Assembly (NCBI GenBank): GCA_964057225.1
Contig: OZ059900.1
Location: 14,027,638-14,091,637 of the forward strand
From: Auanema rhodensis
Taxonomy: Eukaryota > Nematoda > Chromadorea > Rhabditida > Rhabditidae
Length of the DNA: 64,000 nucleotides
Direction: 5' to 3'
Each line of letters starts with the position of its first letter. Within the stretch, counting starts at the first letter, position 1. Below are positions 21,501 through 34,441 of the stretch, one piece after another. The position numbers and the translations under genes were made by a program. The notes under the pieces were generated by a model. The model did no database searches and was not told where the DNA came from. It saw only the letters and a program-made list of their open reading frames with translations.

Positions 21501-24500
21501 CACGACTCCGTTTGAATTCAGGCGAAGAACATCATTCCTTTTGAAGTTAACTATATCTGTAGCTTTGAGTTTGCAAGGTTCTCCAATTTTTATAAGGTTT
21601 TTCGCTTTACTTCGAACGACAACTTCTTTTTTCGTTTCGATTCCATCTTTTTGAAGTTTAACAATTGCAAGATGATAATTGGTGGGGAGTAGACCATATA
21701 ACTCTTGGTTATTTCGATTTTTAACCTGCTTTGTAACAAGTGCGCTCCTTTTTGCTTTGACAACATAATTGCCTTCAACTCTCTGATCAGAACAGCCTAA
21801 AGCAAACAAAAAAATAAAAAAACTCTTAGAAAAAAACATACTTTCTTTCGTTTTTTCGCCATTAGTTAAAACGTTTTTATCTTGTACTGGAGAGAGGCTC
21901 GACAATGAATCCATTTGGCAATCAGCGGTTAGTGGAGCTTCAATATTAGCTATAGCATGATCAGCATTCTTTTCATTCATAGTATCGAGTTTATCAAGTA
22001 TTGAAACTGATACTGGAAATATAGAATGCTTCGGTGGATTTCCAGGTGGTAATGGTATGTCACTCAGAGAAAAAACGGCGTTCACAGAGTCAGTGAATGG
22101 AGGATTGTTAGATGATCCTTCCGGGTTTGAAATATGTATTCCATCAACACTATCAAATCCACTGTGTTTTACTGTTATCTGCTCTTTATCGTTGATATCC
22201 CTTGTTAGAGCAGCGCTGCTCGATTTAATTTTCCGAGATTTGCCAGGATTTTCTTTGGTTTCTTTCTTTGAGCCTGCCTTCATATTTTTTTGTTGACATG
22301 AGGTACGCTTTTTTCTCGGTTCACCACAAACAAGAGACCACCATCTGAAATTGAATCAGTTGATAAGAATAAAAACATTTTGTATTTAAAAGTTTGCTAT
22401 TTTCTTACTTGAACTTTTTTGCTTCCTCTGTAACTTCCACACTTGAAAAAACTGATGAGGCAATTGGTCTTGGAATGAAGGAATTTTTTGATTGAACAGA
22501 ATCTAAAAACATATTTAAAAACAAGTTAGAGCTATTATTAAACCTATAAAGGATTTTGCTGCTCTCTTTCGGGTTTTCAAAATTTGCCGTACTTTAGCAG
22601 GTTTTTGATTACTTAGACCAACAGGCATGTTGATCCTATAGCGTTCAACGGTTCTTTTAGATAAATTGTTCAGCTGAAATACAATAATTGAAAATTATGA
22701 TTGTTTCAGCAAAAATACATTATTAGCTTCAGTTCCTTCTTTGCTCACTTGAGCAATCATCTCATCCATTAATTGCTCCACCTCAACATTATCATCCAAA
22801 TGCATTCTCGGTGGTTGACCAAGTACAACTTTACGCTTTGTAATCTAAACACATTATATACTTAATTATCAAAGGTGGACATGAAACTTACATTTTTTTT
22901 ATGTACGTTCTGAGTACTATCTATTCCAACACCATCTGATAACTCTACAAGAGCATTCATGCAAACATCAGTTAAGAACAATAAAGGATTTTCTGTTTCT
23001 TTTTTAGTTGTTAAAAAGCTACAGTTCTTCAATTCTCCACGATATTCCTTAACTACTTGTGCCAAATTTTCCATATGAGCTTCACGCGTTGTACTCAATG
23101 TATTATCTTTGGCATACAGTTCCATAATTCTAGGAAGCAAAAGCACTGGTTCTTTCGAAATTTCAAGTTGGCTCTTCTTATCCGTTAAATCAACCATTCG
23201 GTCAAATGCTTTTTGCTGTAAGGACATAAGCCTGTTCTCGAATTTTTCTCGTTCTTCCTTTTCTTTGAGTTTCTTGGTTACGTCAGGCATTTCCTGGAAA
23301 CAAAATTATCAATAATGTTTATGATATTTACCAATAATAATGCACGCACCTCTGCTAAATCTAAAAACCGCTTAGCAAAAAATGTTTCATATTTGTTTCC
23401 TATCCTAATGCGACGTTCATTTTTCAGTATAGAGGTGGGAGCAATTGTATGAGATTCCGTAGTATCAGATTTAGGTAACAAGAAGTTTTCTTCTTTTTCT
23501 ACAGTTTGCTCCGTTATATCGTTAGTTTCAAAAGTGGGAGGTTTTTTCAATTTAGGAATTTTACTTTGTTTCAAATGTTCTCTTCTATAACGAGAATGTT
23601 GACCAAATACTGCAGACATTATCTAAAAGAAGAAGCTGAAAATTAATGTTTGAAGAATCGAACATACTTGTTTTGAGTAAGGTACTACAACGGAGTCGGG
23701 TTTTTTAGTAGTTGTTCCTTCTACTGTATTTTCTGAAGAATTATGGTATTGAATTTTGCATTTTCCTCAATAACTTGCCTTTCAATGTTTCTACAAACTT
23801 CATCTTATTCGAGACCGACTTTGCTACCTCTTTATATGTATGAGAACCGTTATCGTTAGAAATTGTGAGCAACTCATCTATTCCAATATGAGTAACGTCA
23901 TTAAACATCGAATTTTGCTTTTTCAACTAAAAATTTTGGTTAAGGAATTTGAAGACAGAAATGAATAATTGTAGAATTATTTAAGAATTACCAATCGCTT
24001 CCTATCTCTTTTGATAAAAATGTCAAGAAGAACATTTTCAACTATTTGTCTACCTTCTGGACGTATCATAGATGGGTCAAACAAAGGACATAATTTACAA
24101 AATGATTTCAAATCTTCCTCATCTCTTTTTACCAAAGCCTAAACATTTAATGAAATATTCAATTCATTTTCAAATCTTATTGAGCATACCTTAATCATAG
24201 GCATTCTTAAGGATCGCTCCATTTTCAATATTCGTTCATGTAACTTATAGACACTGTGGAAGCTTCTTATGTTTTCCGCAACATTTGTGTTCTAAAAAGA
24301 AAATTGTAAGCACGATTGCTTTTATCATTATACCGGATCCCCAAAATACGTATTTGGAAGAACATGATGGTTGGATTGTCGTGGCATTAGCATGGGTCGT
24401 TTGCTGTTTTTCATAGATAGTGAAGTCATATTATCCTAAAATTGTTGAACATATAAATGAAAGATTGTTAGACACTCACCGATGGAACACAAGCCAAAGC

Positions 24501-27500
24501 ATTCGAGAACTTATTTTGAATATGCTTGAGTTGCTCATCAACATAAAAACCATGACATGAGAGAACTTTTCTATGAGCAAGAAATTGTGCAAAATTCATC
24601 TGTCTGCGGCGTCTCGCTTTAACTTTCTCGCTTTCCTTTTTATCGTTGTTATTCAACTTTCCCATATTTGATGAATCGAACTAAAAACCATTAAATTAAG
24701 TTAAAACTTCTCGAAACTTACTATACGAACTGCATCTTCTTCGCACACCGTGTTTTTTAATTTCAAGTATTTCTTTTCCTCCATTGACTTAGGCACTGGT
24801 TTAGTTTGCCCAAAGAAAAAAGGTAAGCGTTTAATATTAACTTTCTTCGTTTTAAATCCTGGATTGTGCTTAAGGTTAGCCAGTGACTCTGCCGCAGCTT
24901 CTGATGAAATAATTCCCTCACTTTCCTTAGGCGTTGGAACATCTCCCGTAATTTGTGGTATCTCTGCAGTTATATCCATCGCTGCATTTTTTCTTGTAGT
25001 TATTTCATTGTTTTCTCCACTGAATAACACATCAAGAACTTGCTGATTTGACATTATGTCTTTGTTTGAATGCAGTATTGCAGATTCAAGCTCTGAAGGT
25101 GATTTTTCAGACACAATCTTTCTGCTAAAGAACGCTTCATTAGAAGTTGTACGGCTGCTCAACTTGAAAACAGCATCCTTTCTCAAAGAGGGTCGGTTCA
25201 GTGTTGTAGATGTGGCATGACCAGATAAACTCTTTTTTTTGTCTGCCTCAACAACCATTTTCTTTGCTTCTCTTCTCAAATCTTGCATCACTCTCATATG
25301 CTTGATAATTAACTCTCTATGTTTTTCGAGAGAAATATCCTCACGTTTGGGGACTTTGAAAGGCGGTTTTAATCCTAAGATAACTTTCTTCTTCTTCAAT
25401 ATCTTAGTCTTCGTTTTAAGCTCCAATTTCTTTTTTGGTGGGTCCTTTCTTGATTTTCCAGAAGTTTTAGTGGGTTTATTTCCTTTTGCTTTAGTTGGAT
25501 TTGCAGTATTTGAAGTTACATTAGGAGCCGTGGTTGCTGCTAGTTTTGATTTGGACAAGGCAGGCTTAGCAGAAGCATTTGTCTTAGCTAGGACCTGTTT
25601 ACTTGAAGACTGTGGAACAGATTCCCCATTTGCAGCGGCAGCAGCTGCAGCTTGTTGCTTCGCTTGCAAACGAGCGGCTGTAGTAACTGATTTCTAAAAA
25701 TAAATAACATTAATGGTATACATTGTGAAAACTTACTGGAGGAGGAACAGTAGCTTTTCTGCTATCACCCAAGCCTGGAGGCCCTCTGGGAACATGTGGG
25801 AATAATCTGTCTAAAACATCCGAACCCTCACATTTTTCATTTATCTGATAAGTGTGTTTTGGTGCAGAGGTAGAAACGGAGATCTAAAATGTTCATGACA
25901 AATCATTTTTTTATTTATAAAAACCTTTTGTTGTTCTTTATCTTGATCTGCTACTGGAACAGAATCTGCAACAAGTGAAGGAGCAGATGAAGACATTTCC
26001 CTTCGAATTTCTTCGAGTGGTACGAAAACATGTCTAAATGCGGGTTGAGCTACATATGGTACCATATGTGGAGCAGAAATTTCTAAATAGAGTTGCTCAT
26101 TATAAAGTAAAAATAAAAATCTCACCTTCGTGAGGTCGAATTGTACGGGGACGGCCTCTTTTTTTTTTCGGTGGCACCAACATTCTGAAAAAATATGGTA
26201 ATAACCGTGCATTTTCTATATAAACGTACGGTGTTTGGGAATGCGAAGACACGTTGAAGTTTGTGATAGGTTCAATACCAACAGACATCTATATATATTA
26301 TGTTAAGTAATTTATTTTCATTATAAAATACTGACCCTAACTTGCTCTTGAGGTTGGTTGAGATCAAATTGTTGCTTTCTGAGACGTTTTCTTGGACTGG
26401 AATCAATATTGAGGAGCATATTTGGAGTAATTGTAGCAGCTGGCATTGTGACTTGATGATTAGAAGAAGATGTGTGAGGAGAAGTTGGAGGCAATCTTTC
26501 AGCATTTGATATTAAATTGCTCACCCTAAAAATAAACTGATGAATAAGAAGGAAATAGCAGTTTTCTTACGAAAAGTTCGATTTCTCAGAAATATGAGAT
26601 GGACTATCTTGTGGTGTTGCGGTAAAAGGTAACTTGCGCTTAGCAGCACTTCCTGGAGTGTTCTTTCGTAAAATGGAAGGACGAGGTGAAGGTGTGAGAA
26701 TTGCAGGAGCTCCTTGCGAGTTCGGCGAAGCTGGCAATATAGCAGGACCTGCTGAATATGCTGAAATAGGAAATTACAGTAATAGTTACAATTTTATTGT
26801 ACTACATTGCAATTGTAAACGCTGAGAAATCTGCTGTTGCATCTGATGCTGTTGCAAATGATGTTGCGCAATATTAGTTATTGTTCTTTGCATAGGTGCA
26901 AATGTGTTACCCAGACTAAGTGAAGATGGATGAGACTGAAATAATATGTATCAATAGTTCGAAAATGAACTCTTACCGGCGAGTTCATAGGCAATGATGG
27001 CGTTATATTCGACATGTTTGCATAGCGAGGCTGAGGCCGTGATATCTTTAAAAAACATTATGCTAATTTCAATGTCCGCTTGTTACCGTATTTGTTAACC
27101 GAGCAACAGCATGAACTTGCTGTAATTGTTGTAAAGCTTGTTGATCATGAAAATTCGAAACAAGTCCTCTATACGGCAGCGAAGAATTACCAACACTAAT
27201 ACGTTGTTGCATTTGGTGCTGTTGTAGTTGTTGTTGATGATGTTGTTGTTGTTGTTGCTGTTGTTGTTGTTGCAAAATACTTGCTATATTGGCAACTCCA
27301 CTAGGAATAGATGCGTTTGTATTTAAACGGGATTGTTGGAGTCTGAGTAGATAATAAGATTAATAAAGTATTAAGAATGAGAATGCTTACCTCATAGTAT
27401 TAATACACTGTGGGTGTACCTGATTAAGATGCAGAGTATTCATCACCCGTTCTTCTCGAAGATGAAAAGCACTCATTGGCCTATCGTCTCTAACAGCCAC

Positions 27501-28361
27501 TGTGGCCGGGCGTTCCTCTCGTACAGGAGCCACGCTCAGTGGTCGATCTTCCCTGAAGAACAAAAACATAACTTTAAAAATAAAACATTTTTATCAAAAC
27601 AACCTTAAGGAATTCCTGTTGATCTGGGAAGATTGTATAAACGCAGAATTAGCTTGTTGGGCACCATGTGTTCCAACAGTGTTATTATCAACTAAAAATA
27701 AACAATAAAACGAACAATTTAAAAATGATAAGCATACATGTTCTTGCAATTCTAGACTGTTGCATTCCATTTTCCGCAACAGAGCCTCTTTGTTGCGCCT
27801 AGAACAAGAAAATTACAAAATAGTAAAATTTGATGTTTTATATTATATGATGTATATTATTTGCTAAAATACTGTTTTAAGATTTAACACCATAAATATA
27901 AAAAATTTAGAATTGCAAAGAAACCATACCATAGATGATGAATAAGCATTAGTTGAGTTTGTTACTAGACGACTAGGCAGACCTGTATTCGCGATTGTGT
28001 ATCCACGAGATGCTACTGGCTGAAATCATCTTTTCTATTAACTTTCAAACGTTTCGGTAATCAACCAAAAATATGAATCAAAAAATGATGAGTTTATAGA
28101 GCAATATGTTAATTCTTGTTTCATATTTCGAAAATTTACATAGGACAAAAAGATTGAAAAAACAAAATAGCCGATATGGAAGTTACATGCTGTCAGTACA
28201 AATTAACCTACCACAGCAGTGTAACGAGTAGCAGGTGGTTGAGGTGGAGGTGTTGGCTGTGGTGGATAAGCTACTCGATACGGCCCTTGAAGATTCTGAC
28301 TAGCAACTTGATATCGACGCACAGGTTGTTCACGAGATTGACCATTTTCAGTACCATCCAT
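18513..28361 (-). CDS. Very long Lys/Gln-rich, probably nuclear protein
   Basis: A chain of roughly 25-30 minus-strand exons with short introns can be followed from an ATG at 28361 (MDGTENGQSREQPVRRYQ) to the stop at 18513. N-terminal exons are Pro/Gln-rich with a poly-Q/H tract at 27200-27275. An AT-hook-like PPKKKRGRPRTIRP lies near 26130-26170. A Lys-rich region follows (25320-25670), then conserved-looking exons (EEDLKSFCKLCPLFDPSMIR, SLLDMCLAFSKRYLPAEYF, GWVGPKVSSNPHGFFINRRG). The last exon, 18513-20118, is a very charged K/E/R/A coiled-coil-like region with poly-K. The composition suggests a chromatin or transcription-associated factor, but I recognise no family. It could be more than one gene; I chose one because exons follow at intron-sized gaps without a clear stop plus promoter. 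Its 3' end is the source of the tandem array. Confidence 0.6.
27200..27275 (-). repeat. CAA/CAG microsatellite (poly-Q/H tract)
   Basis: Plus-strand ttg/ctg triplets encode about ten consecutive glutamines followed by HHQQQLQQHQMQQ in the Lys/Gln-rich gene. Such coding repeats often vary in length between individuals. Confidence 0.85.
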
Positions 28362-29386
28362 TTCACTGGTTGGAATCCGTTCTCTACAGGTCAAATCTAA
28401 TTAAAATTAACTTTTACATTTATTGTTTATTGAAAATTAAGATATTAAAAAACCTTATTTTTTTAATTCGTACCTCTGGACATTAAAAGAAAGAATTACC
28501 ACTTAACCTGAGAGACAAAAACTAAACATATGCATTAAAGCCCTAAATGAGAAAATCAGTGACGAATTAGCTAACAATAACAAAATGATGAAGTTTCAAC
28601 AAAAACACATCAACACAATATTAAATAAGAAACGCTTAGGTTCTTTCCGCGCCTTAATGTTTTGAAAGCGCGACGCGTGCGTGTCGCGTCGCGATGGCGT
28701 TTATTAATAGGTCGCTAGATGCGGTTAAAAATCGATTACATACTCATCTATAGCAATAGCAGACACCCCCCCCCCACCCCAAATGGAATTGAGCAGATGT
28801 TGGTTTATAGGTTGTATCCCAGCAGAATGTGAATACACAAAAGTTAGGTTTGGAAATCTTTGTTAGAGTTATAAATAGAATAGTAATATTTGTTGTTTGA
28901 TCAACAAATAAAGTTATTCTTGATTTTATTCTCATTTTCATATATTTTTTCATTTGTAACATATTTTGAGAAATATAGAATAAAGTTTAAGAAATTATTG
29001 TTTTCATTAACAAATATCAAACAAATTTATTAAACGATGAATTCAACACGCATTCAATACAAATATAAAAAGAAAGACTGTTAAATCAACATGATTCATA
29101 TTACGTGATGTGAATAACTTTCACAATATCTATATGAATAAGATATTCATATTAACAGTGTTTATGAGGAGTTGCAAATGTTTTAAATTTAGAGAATTGT
29201 AAAAAGTATTGAGGCTATCCTATAAAGATCATTGTATGTTTGTATATATATGTTTAGGATTAATTTTCAATTTTTTGTTTTGGAATCCAATTTTTCAAGT
29301 CTAGCATGCCGCGTTGAAATTGGTAAAGGTTCGAGAAAAAAAGTATGAGAAATAGTGAGACTTCGAAGTGAGACTACGTGAAGAAA
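28362..29386. promoter_or_regulatory. 5' flank of the Lys/Gln-rich gene with a GC-rich hairpin
   Basis: A likely trans-splice or leader acceptor (tgtag on the minus strand) lies near 28387. At 28669-28693 the arms cgcgacgcg and cgcgtcgcg form a 9-bp perfect inverted repeat around a 7-base loop, striking in such AT-rich DNA. A run of C (cccccccccccacccc) begins near 28766. The rest, to the 3' end of the astacin gene, shows no coding exon. Confidence 0.45.
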
Positions 29387-32300
29387 TTAACAATAATTAC
29401 AAGCAGCTGGGCAATTTTTTTTCATGTAATTCATGAATAAACCTTCACAAAAACCTGCAGCTTTCCAGTTGTCACAGAAATGCTTCTTATTTTGGCATGA
29501 TTTGGTTCCTATGGGAGCACTTGGAGTTGAATTGACTTTTGGAGGTAATGTGGATTGACTGAAAAATTAAAATTTATATTTAAAAAAATTGATATTAGCA
29601 GCAGTACTTTGGAGGACGGAATGTAACATAAGGCATGTTTGTCACAATAGCTGGAGCAATTGGTCGGCTGGTGACCGAAACGTCGGGAACTTCCGTTGGG
29701 GGTGGTTTGAAACAGAATCCACAACTTTTTGGACAGAATGTCTTCATGAAATCACTTGAGAGTTTGCAATATCTGAAACACTTGGTTAACATAACTGAGT
29801 TTTTTAGACTTAGAACCTTTGTTTAACAAGTGTAACACAATCAACTCTCAGGTCTTCACAGTCAGACACTCCTGGATTCACAGTTGTGGTAGGGATAGGT
29901 ACAGTAGGTAAAATAGTTGAAGTTGGTAAAGTCACAGGAGAACTTGTAGTTGTAACCACTGGTGCTAAAAGCAAGTACTAAGTAAATTTGAAAATCAAAA
30001 TCAATTACATGGTTTGCAGAAGCCGCAAGACACTGGACAGTAGTCTTTCATCCATCCTGGATTTCTAGTACACCAGCCTATGAAAATAAAATGTTAGCTC
30101 AACATATAGTAATATGGTACCATTGGCAGCCAAGTTATCGCAGTCTCCACGAGTATTGGAGCATGTTTGTGGTTGAGCAGTTGTGTATGGAGGAGGAGTC
30201 ACAGCAATAGTTGAAGTTATAACTGGTGTAGTGGTTGTTGTTGTTGCTGGAGGCGTGGTTGTTGTTTGAATTCCAACTTGGTCTACAAAATGAATTGAAG
30301 TTATCCCTGTTGAACATCTTTTCTATTGTACCAGTCGGGCACCCATAAAGAGTATTAATCTTGAACATGTCAGTTTTAGAAAATCCGGATCGTTGACCAA
30401 TTTGAGCATTGCTTTGTTTTGGTACCATAGTAGGTTGACCATTTTTAGAGAAAGCCTTGAAATATGAATGTTTTACAAAACAAACTTAAAAACGTTTTGT
30501 TAACAAACTTTTCCTCCGTAATGCATGATTGAAGTGTAGTCATACTTGGTTCCTAAATCGGATATAGTTCCATGACCATATTTTTCAAATTGGCCTTGCA
30601 TTCCAGATTGGATATTGTTCCACATGATAGTGATATAGTCATCACGATCAGTTCTACTTTGTTCATGGAAAAATCCAACAGCATGCATCAATTCGTGAAT
30701 GATGATGCCTTTTTGAATACATCCGGAGCCAAGAGATAACATTTGCTTTCCACCTAATATAAAAAGTTAACCCGATTCTTGTAGCTTGCTTGTCTCACCC
30801 ATACGGCCAACCATAGAATAACAACCACGATCAGGATAAATATGAACGTAATTGTTGTCAGAACCTTCTTTTGGAACCCACTTGATACAAGTATGAGTAG
30901 AATACTCTTGCATTGATGCCGCAATGAGTGAACGACTGAAAGACAAGATAAATATAAGTTCAGTTTTCTTAATCTTTTTTTTTTCATATTTAATCTAGCA
31001 ACTTATCTTATTATATTGTAAAAAGATAAAGACAAATGCTTTAGTTTGAACATTGAGTAATGTTTTGATGTCTACACTCAAGAGAAGCACTCAAAAAATT
31101 ACTGAAATTGTCCCTTTCATCTTATTATTTCAACTATCTACAAATCATTTTGTTCTTTTTATGTAAACAATCTTAAAGCTTTACGTGAAGATATCTGTTG
31201 AGTGCGCGTGAGCAAGACTGTCTAAACGTTCAGACAGCTAAGAGTACACATAAATTTATAAGACCACGAAACAAAAAGATGAACCTTGCGAGTCAAGCTC
31301 AATTGGTCAATAGATTGCGAGATGAGCTTTTTTGTCGGATGAAGAGGCACGCGCTGTCAAAATAATAAGATGAAAAGAAAAGAGATGAAATGGGTATGAT
31401 GGAAATAATAGTGAATAAATATGGATAAGTAGATATAGAAGAGAATTTAAAAAACCGAAAAAAGAAAAATCGTACTCAGGTTCATCTGCTCACCTGAGTG
31501 AGCACTAAAAATGAGTTTGACAAGTTCCATCTTCAATAATAACCTTACTTGTTTTCATGATGACCCTCAATTTCACAATTTCATAGTATTTCCTTCAGAA
31601 ACTCCTACCAGTGTATTCAAAACATTAAGCCCTTATCAATTAAACTTTCGAAATCGTTGTGTTTAAAAGTTATTTTTTTCAAAGTCATTGTGAAAAAGAG
31701 CAAATTAAACCTGTATGAGCTATATTGACTACTGATAGTATATGGGATGCGTCCATTTGGCCAAAGCTGATGTCTGTTTTTAATAGCATTGTAGAAATTT
31801 CCATTTGCAGATTCTTTGGCTCCACCAGTCAAAAAAGCTTCAATCGTGGAAGCACTCAACTAAAAAAAAATGAAAAAAGTTACTATTTCAGAATATCTAT
31901 AAAAATGTGATTCAACATCAATTTCATACAATTGTACTCGAATTTCCATTTTTGAGCGAAATTTGATGCGGTAATTTTGTAGGAAAATAGCACTCAATAT
32001 TTGATTTTTAAGTGTTGACAAACTAGATATAGATAGACATACACTTGTCTGAGATGAATTGTATGTTTTAGATTTCCCTTTGTTATGTCGCTTTTAGAAA
32101 GTTCTTTAGCTTGGTCAAGCAATTGTTACTACTAACTGACCAGTAAGAATATTTTAGTGATATTAAAAAATAATTTGAAATTCTTGGATTGACATGAAAC
32201 AGCTAAAGAACATCAGCGCAGACGTTTAGAACTTACATTAGCATTAGCAATATCTCCTTCAAAGCGATTTCTGTTGTACATGGCGTCTGAATCCCACATG

Positions 32301-32532
32301 TCTGCTTCAGGAGGAGCAAATTGACTTTCCATTAGAATTTGGCCCCTACGAAAATCCTCTGATGTGAGAAATGTTTCGTAGTCCTCTACACCTCTAACAA
32401 ATAACTAAAACAATTGATAAAATATAAATTTAAATTCATTTCTGAGCAAACCATATTATCATTTTGATGAAAAGGATTTCCAGCATAAGCCGATATAGTT
32501 AGTATCCCAATCCATGTGATTGCTTTCCTCAT
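29387..32532 (-). CDS. Astacin metalloprotease with three ShK domains
   Basis: The start at 32532 gives a signal peptide (MRKAITWIGILTISAYA), then a propeptide. The astacin catalytic domain begins around WPNGRIPYTI (about 31740). The zinc site HELMHAVGFFHEQSR lies at 30697-30650 and the Met-turn (TSIMHYGG) near 30520, so catalysis should be intact. A Thr/Pro-rich linker follows, then three ShK six-cysteine domains: one near 30160-30020 ending VSCGFC, one near 29850-29700 (FMKTFCPKSCGFC), and a last at 29500-29390 (KKNCPAACNYC). Nematode NAS proteases act outside cells in digestion, moulting or hatching. The multiple C-terminal ShK domains place it with the ShK-bearing NAS group, but I do not assign an orthologue. 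Introns are short to medium. Confidence 0.9.
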
Positions 32533-33375
32533 CGTTTTATCTTGAAAAACAAACGTCATAGCATTTAAATTAAGCAGCTTAACATGAAAGCACTACAAGA
32601 TATATTGGTGGTAACCCTTTTTTCAAAACAAAACAGTAACGCTGGTAAACAAAAAAGAAAACCGAGAAAAAAACGATTTAGTTCTTGACTGAGTGAGTAA
32701 GGACGAGTTTGAACAAAAGATTGGTCTAGCTGAGGAGGACATTGACGGGTTCGGAGCTGACCGCTCAAACAGTGAGTCAAATAGAGCCGAATGAGAGCTT
32801 TTAAAAAAATCAAAACGAAAAATGACCAATTTCTCAATGAGATTTCCTTTCTTGCTTATATAGTAGTTGAGAGAAATGGGCGGGTTTTTAAAAAAACGTC
32901 GTGTGAGGTCTATATTAAAACTATTCCGTTATCTACAAACTGTTAAAACTATTAGAAATATCTGTGACTCAGAAAAAAGCTAATGGAACAATATGAAAAT
33001 GGTTTTTTGTGTTCTTATTTATGTTATGCATAGCATTGAACAGAAAAATAAATGAGCAAGAATGTGATAATGGGATATATCGTTAGCAACTGCCTGAATC
33101 CACTTTCAAACCATCTCTGCGAGCATGACATGCTCATTGTTCACTTGACAACCGATACCACCTGCATATACATAGACGACACTTCATGTATGCGTTACGA
33201 TCGTCAATATTCAAAATTCAAAATAACCTTCTTCTTGTGCTAGTAAAAATGAGAGATATAAATATATAAAAAGATTTCTATAAGAATATGTCATAAAATT
33301 AAAAATTAAATAAAACACTTGAAAGGTAAAATTTATAAAAACATTTCAATTAACACAAACGAACAGATAAAATAA
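32533..33375. other. Intergenic region
   Basis: Promoter region of the astacin gene and downstream flank of the next minus-strand gene. Open frames at 32565-32837 (-) and 33052-33243 (+) have no splice context or family resemblance. Nothing further recognised. Confidence 0.45.
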
Positions 33376-34011
33376 TTAAAAAGGTTTTTTTAAACGAGAC
33401 ATTAGTTCTGCATAGGCATCCGCTCCATCATTTGGCAAGATATTAATTTTTTGTGCTGACTCAAGAAGAACATCTAATGTTATCTATAAATATATAAACT
33501 TGTAAATAACATAAGTTTGATATAACTGACCCTAGAGAAGAAAATCTTGGCGTCTTCGGTAGAACGTAGAGTGCATGTTCTAGGCAACTTTTTCTGAAAT
33601 TACTCAGAAGTAATTTAGTTTTTTTTTTAAACTATCATTTAATCTGTAATTCTACTAATTTTCCATAAACGTTTTTCAAATAAGTACATGCAAATATACT
33701 GTAAGAACAGTAGTTTTACGAGTGTTAAAATGTTTCTTACGACTAAAAATGGATTAAAATTTCTTTTCGTCTTTCTTCGATATTTCTCCGTTGCACTCCC
33801 TTATATTTTTCCCATAAGCAAGCTCTTCTTCAACTCGACTCTGTTTATTTTCTTGTGCGATTATTTGACCTCGCGAAGAAACGCACGCATATTGTTGTAG
33901 ATACTTTTGCGCACAGTCATCGTAATATTTTCTATACCAAAGCATCACAACCAGTGTATGTTCATCTCTCACTATCCTGTTTAGCATACACTCTAAAACT
34001 GCTGTCTCCAT
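33376..34011 (-). CDS. Small hypothetical protein
   Basis: Four exons can be joined: one from the ATG at 34011 (METAVLECMLNRIVRDEHTL) to about 33798, a middle one near 33689-33648 (IFACTYLKNVYGKL), one near 33593-33531 (KLPRTCTLRSTEDAKIFFSR), and the last ending at 33376 (ADAYAELMSRLKKPF). This predicts about 140 residues, mostly helical, without signal peptide or transmembrane segment. I do not recognise the family. The first donor (GGGA before gtgcaac) is weak, so the 5' half may be wired differently; without splicing the first frame would stop at 33754. Confidence 0.45.
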
Positions 34012-34441
34012 TTCTTTTCTTCTGCTGAATATTTTTGCACTTTCCGTTTTTTTCAGATTTAAGCTTCTAATAAAGTTTTGAAGATTTTTTTTTCAAGTAG
34101 AGTAGTGAGTGCAAACTATATGAGCTATCAGTTAACCACTTGGATATAATGATTTTTGAATAAAACTTAAATCAGAACTGAAACAGAACGTTAGAATAAA
34201 AATATCTAATAAGTGCAAGCGTTCGTTAATGTTTGTGTTTATCATAATTGTTTGCAAGCGCGGAGAGATTAGGAGGACAAACATAGTTTACTACTTGGCT
34301 AAGTTCCCACATTTAATTTTTCTACTTTTCCAAAGATAAGAAGATTTTCGAAATCGACTAGGTGATTCACTATACAAAGTGCACAAGGTACTTGCTGGAC
34401 TATTTACCAAATACGATTAGTGAACTCGATTTCAATCATTC
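34012..34441. other. Intergenic region
   Basis: AT-rich spacer between two minus-strand genes, with nothing recognised. Confidence 0.5.

Noticed and set aside
22862-28361. Lys/Gln-rich gene as a SNF2/INO80- or EP400-like helicase
   Set aside because: Basic, Gln-rich stretches and an RRRRQMNF segment are suggestive, but no helicase motifs (such as DEAH-type) appear in any exon.
32565-32837. Overlapping 68- and 90-codon frames before the astacin gene
   Set aside because: Two frames over the same AT-rich stretch, neither with splice context nor similarity; more likely promoter sequence.
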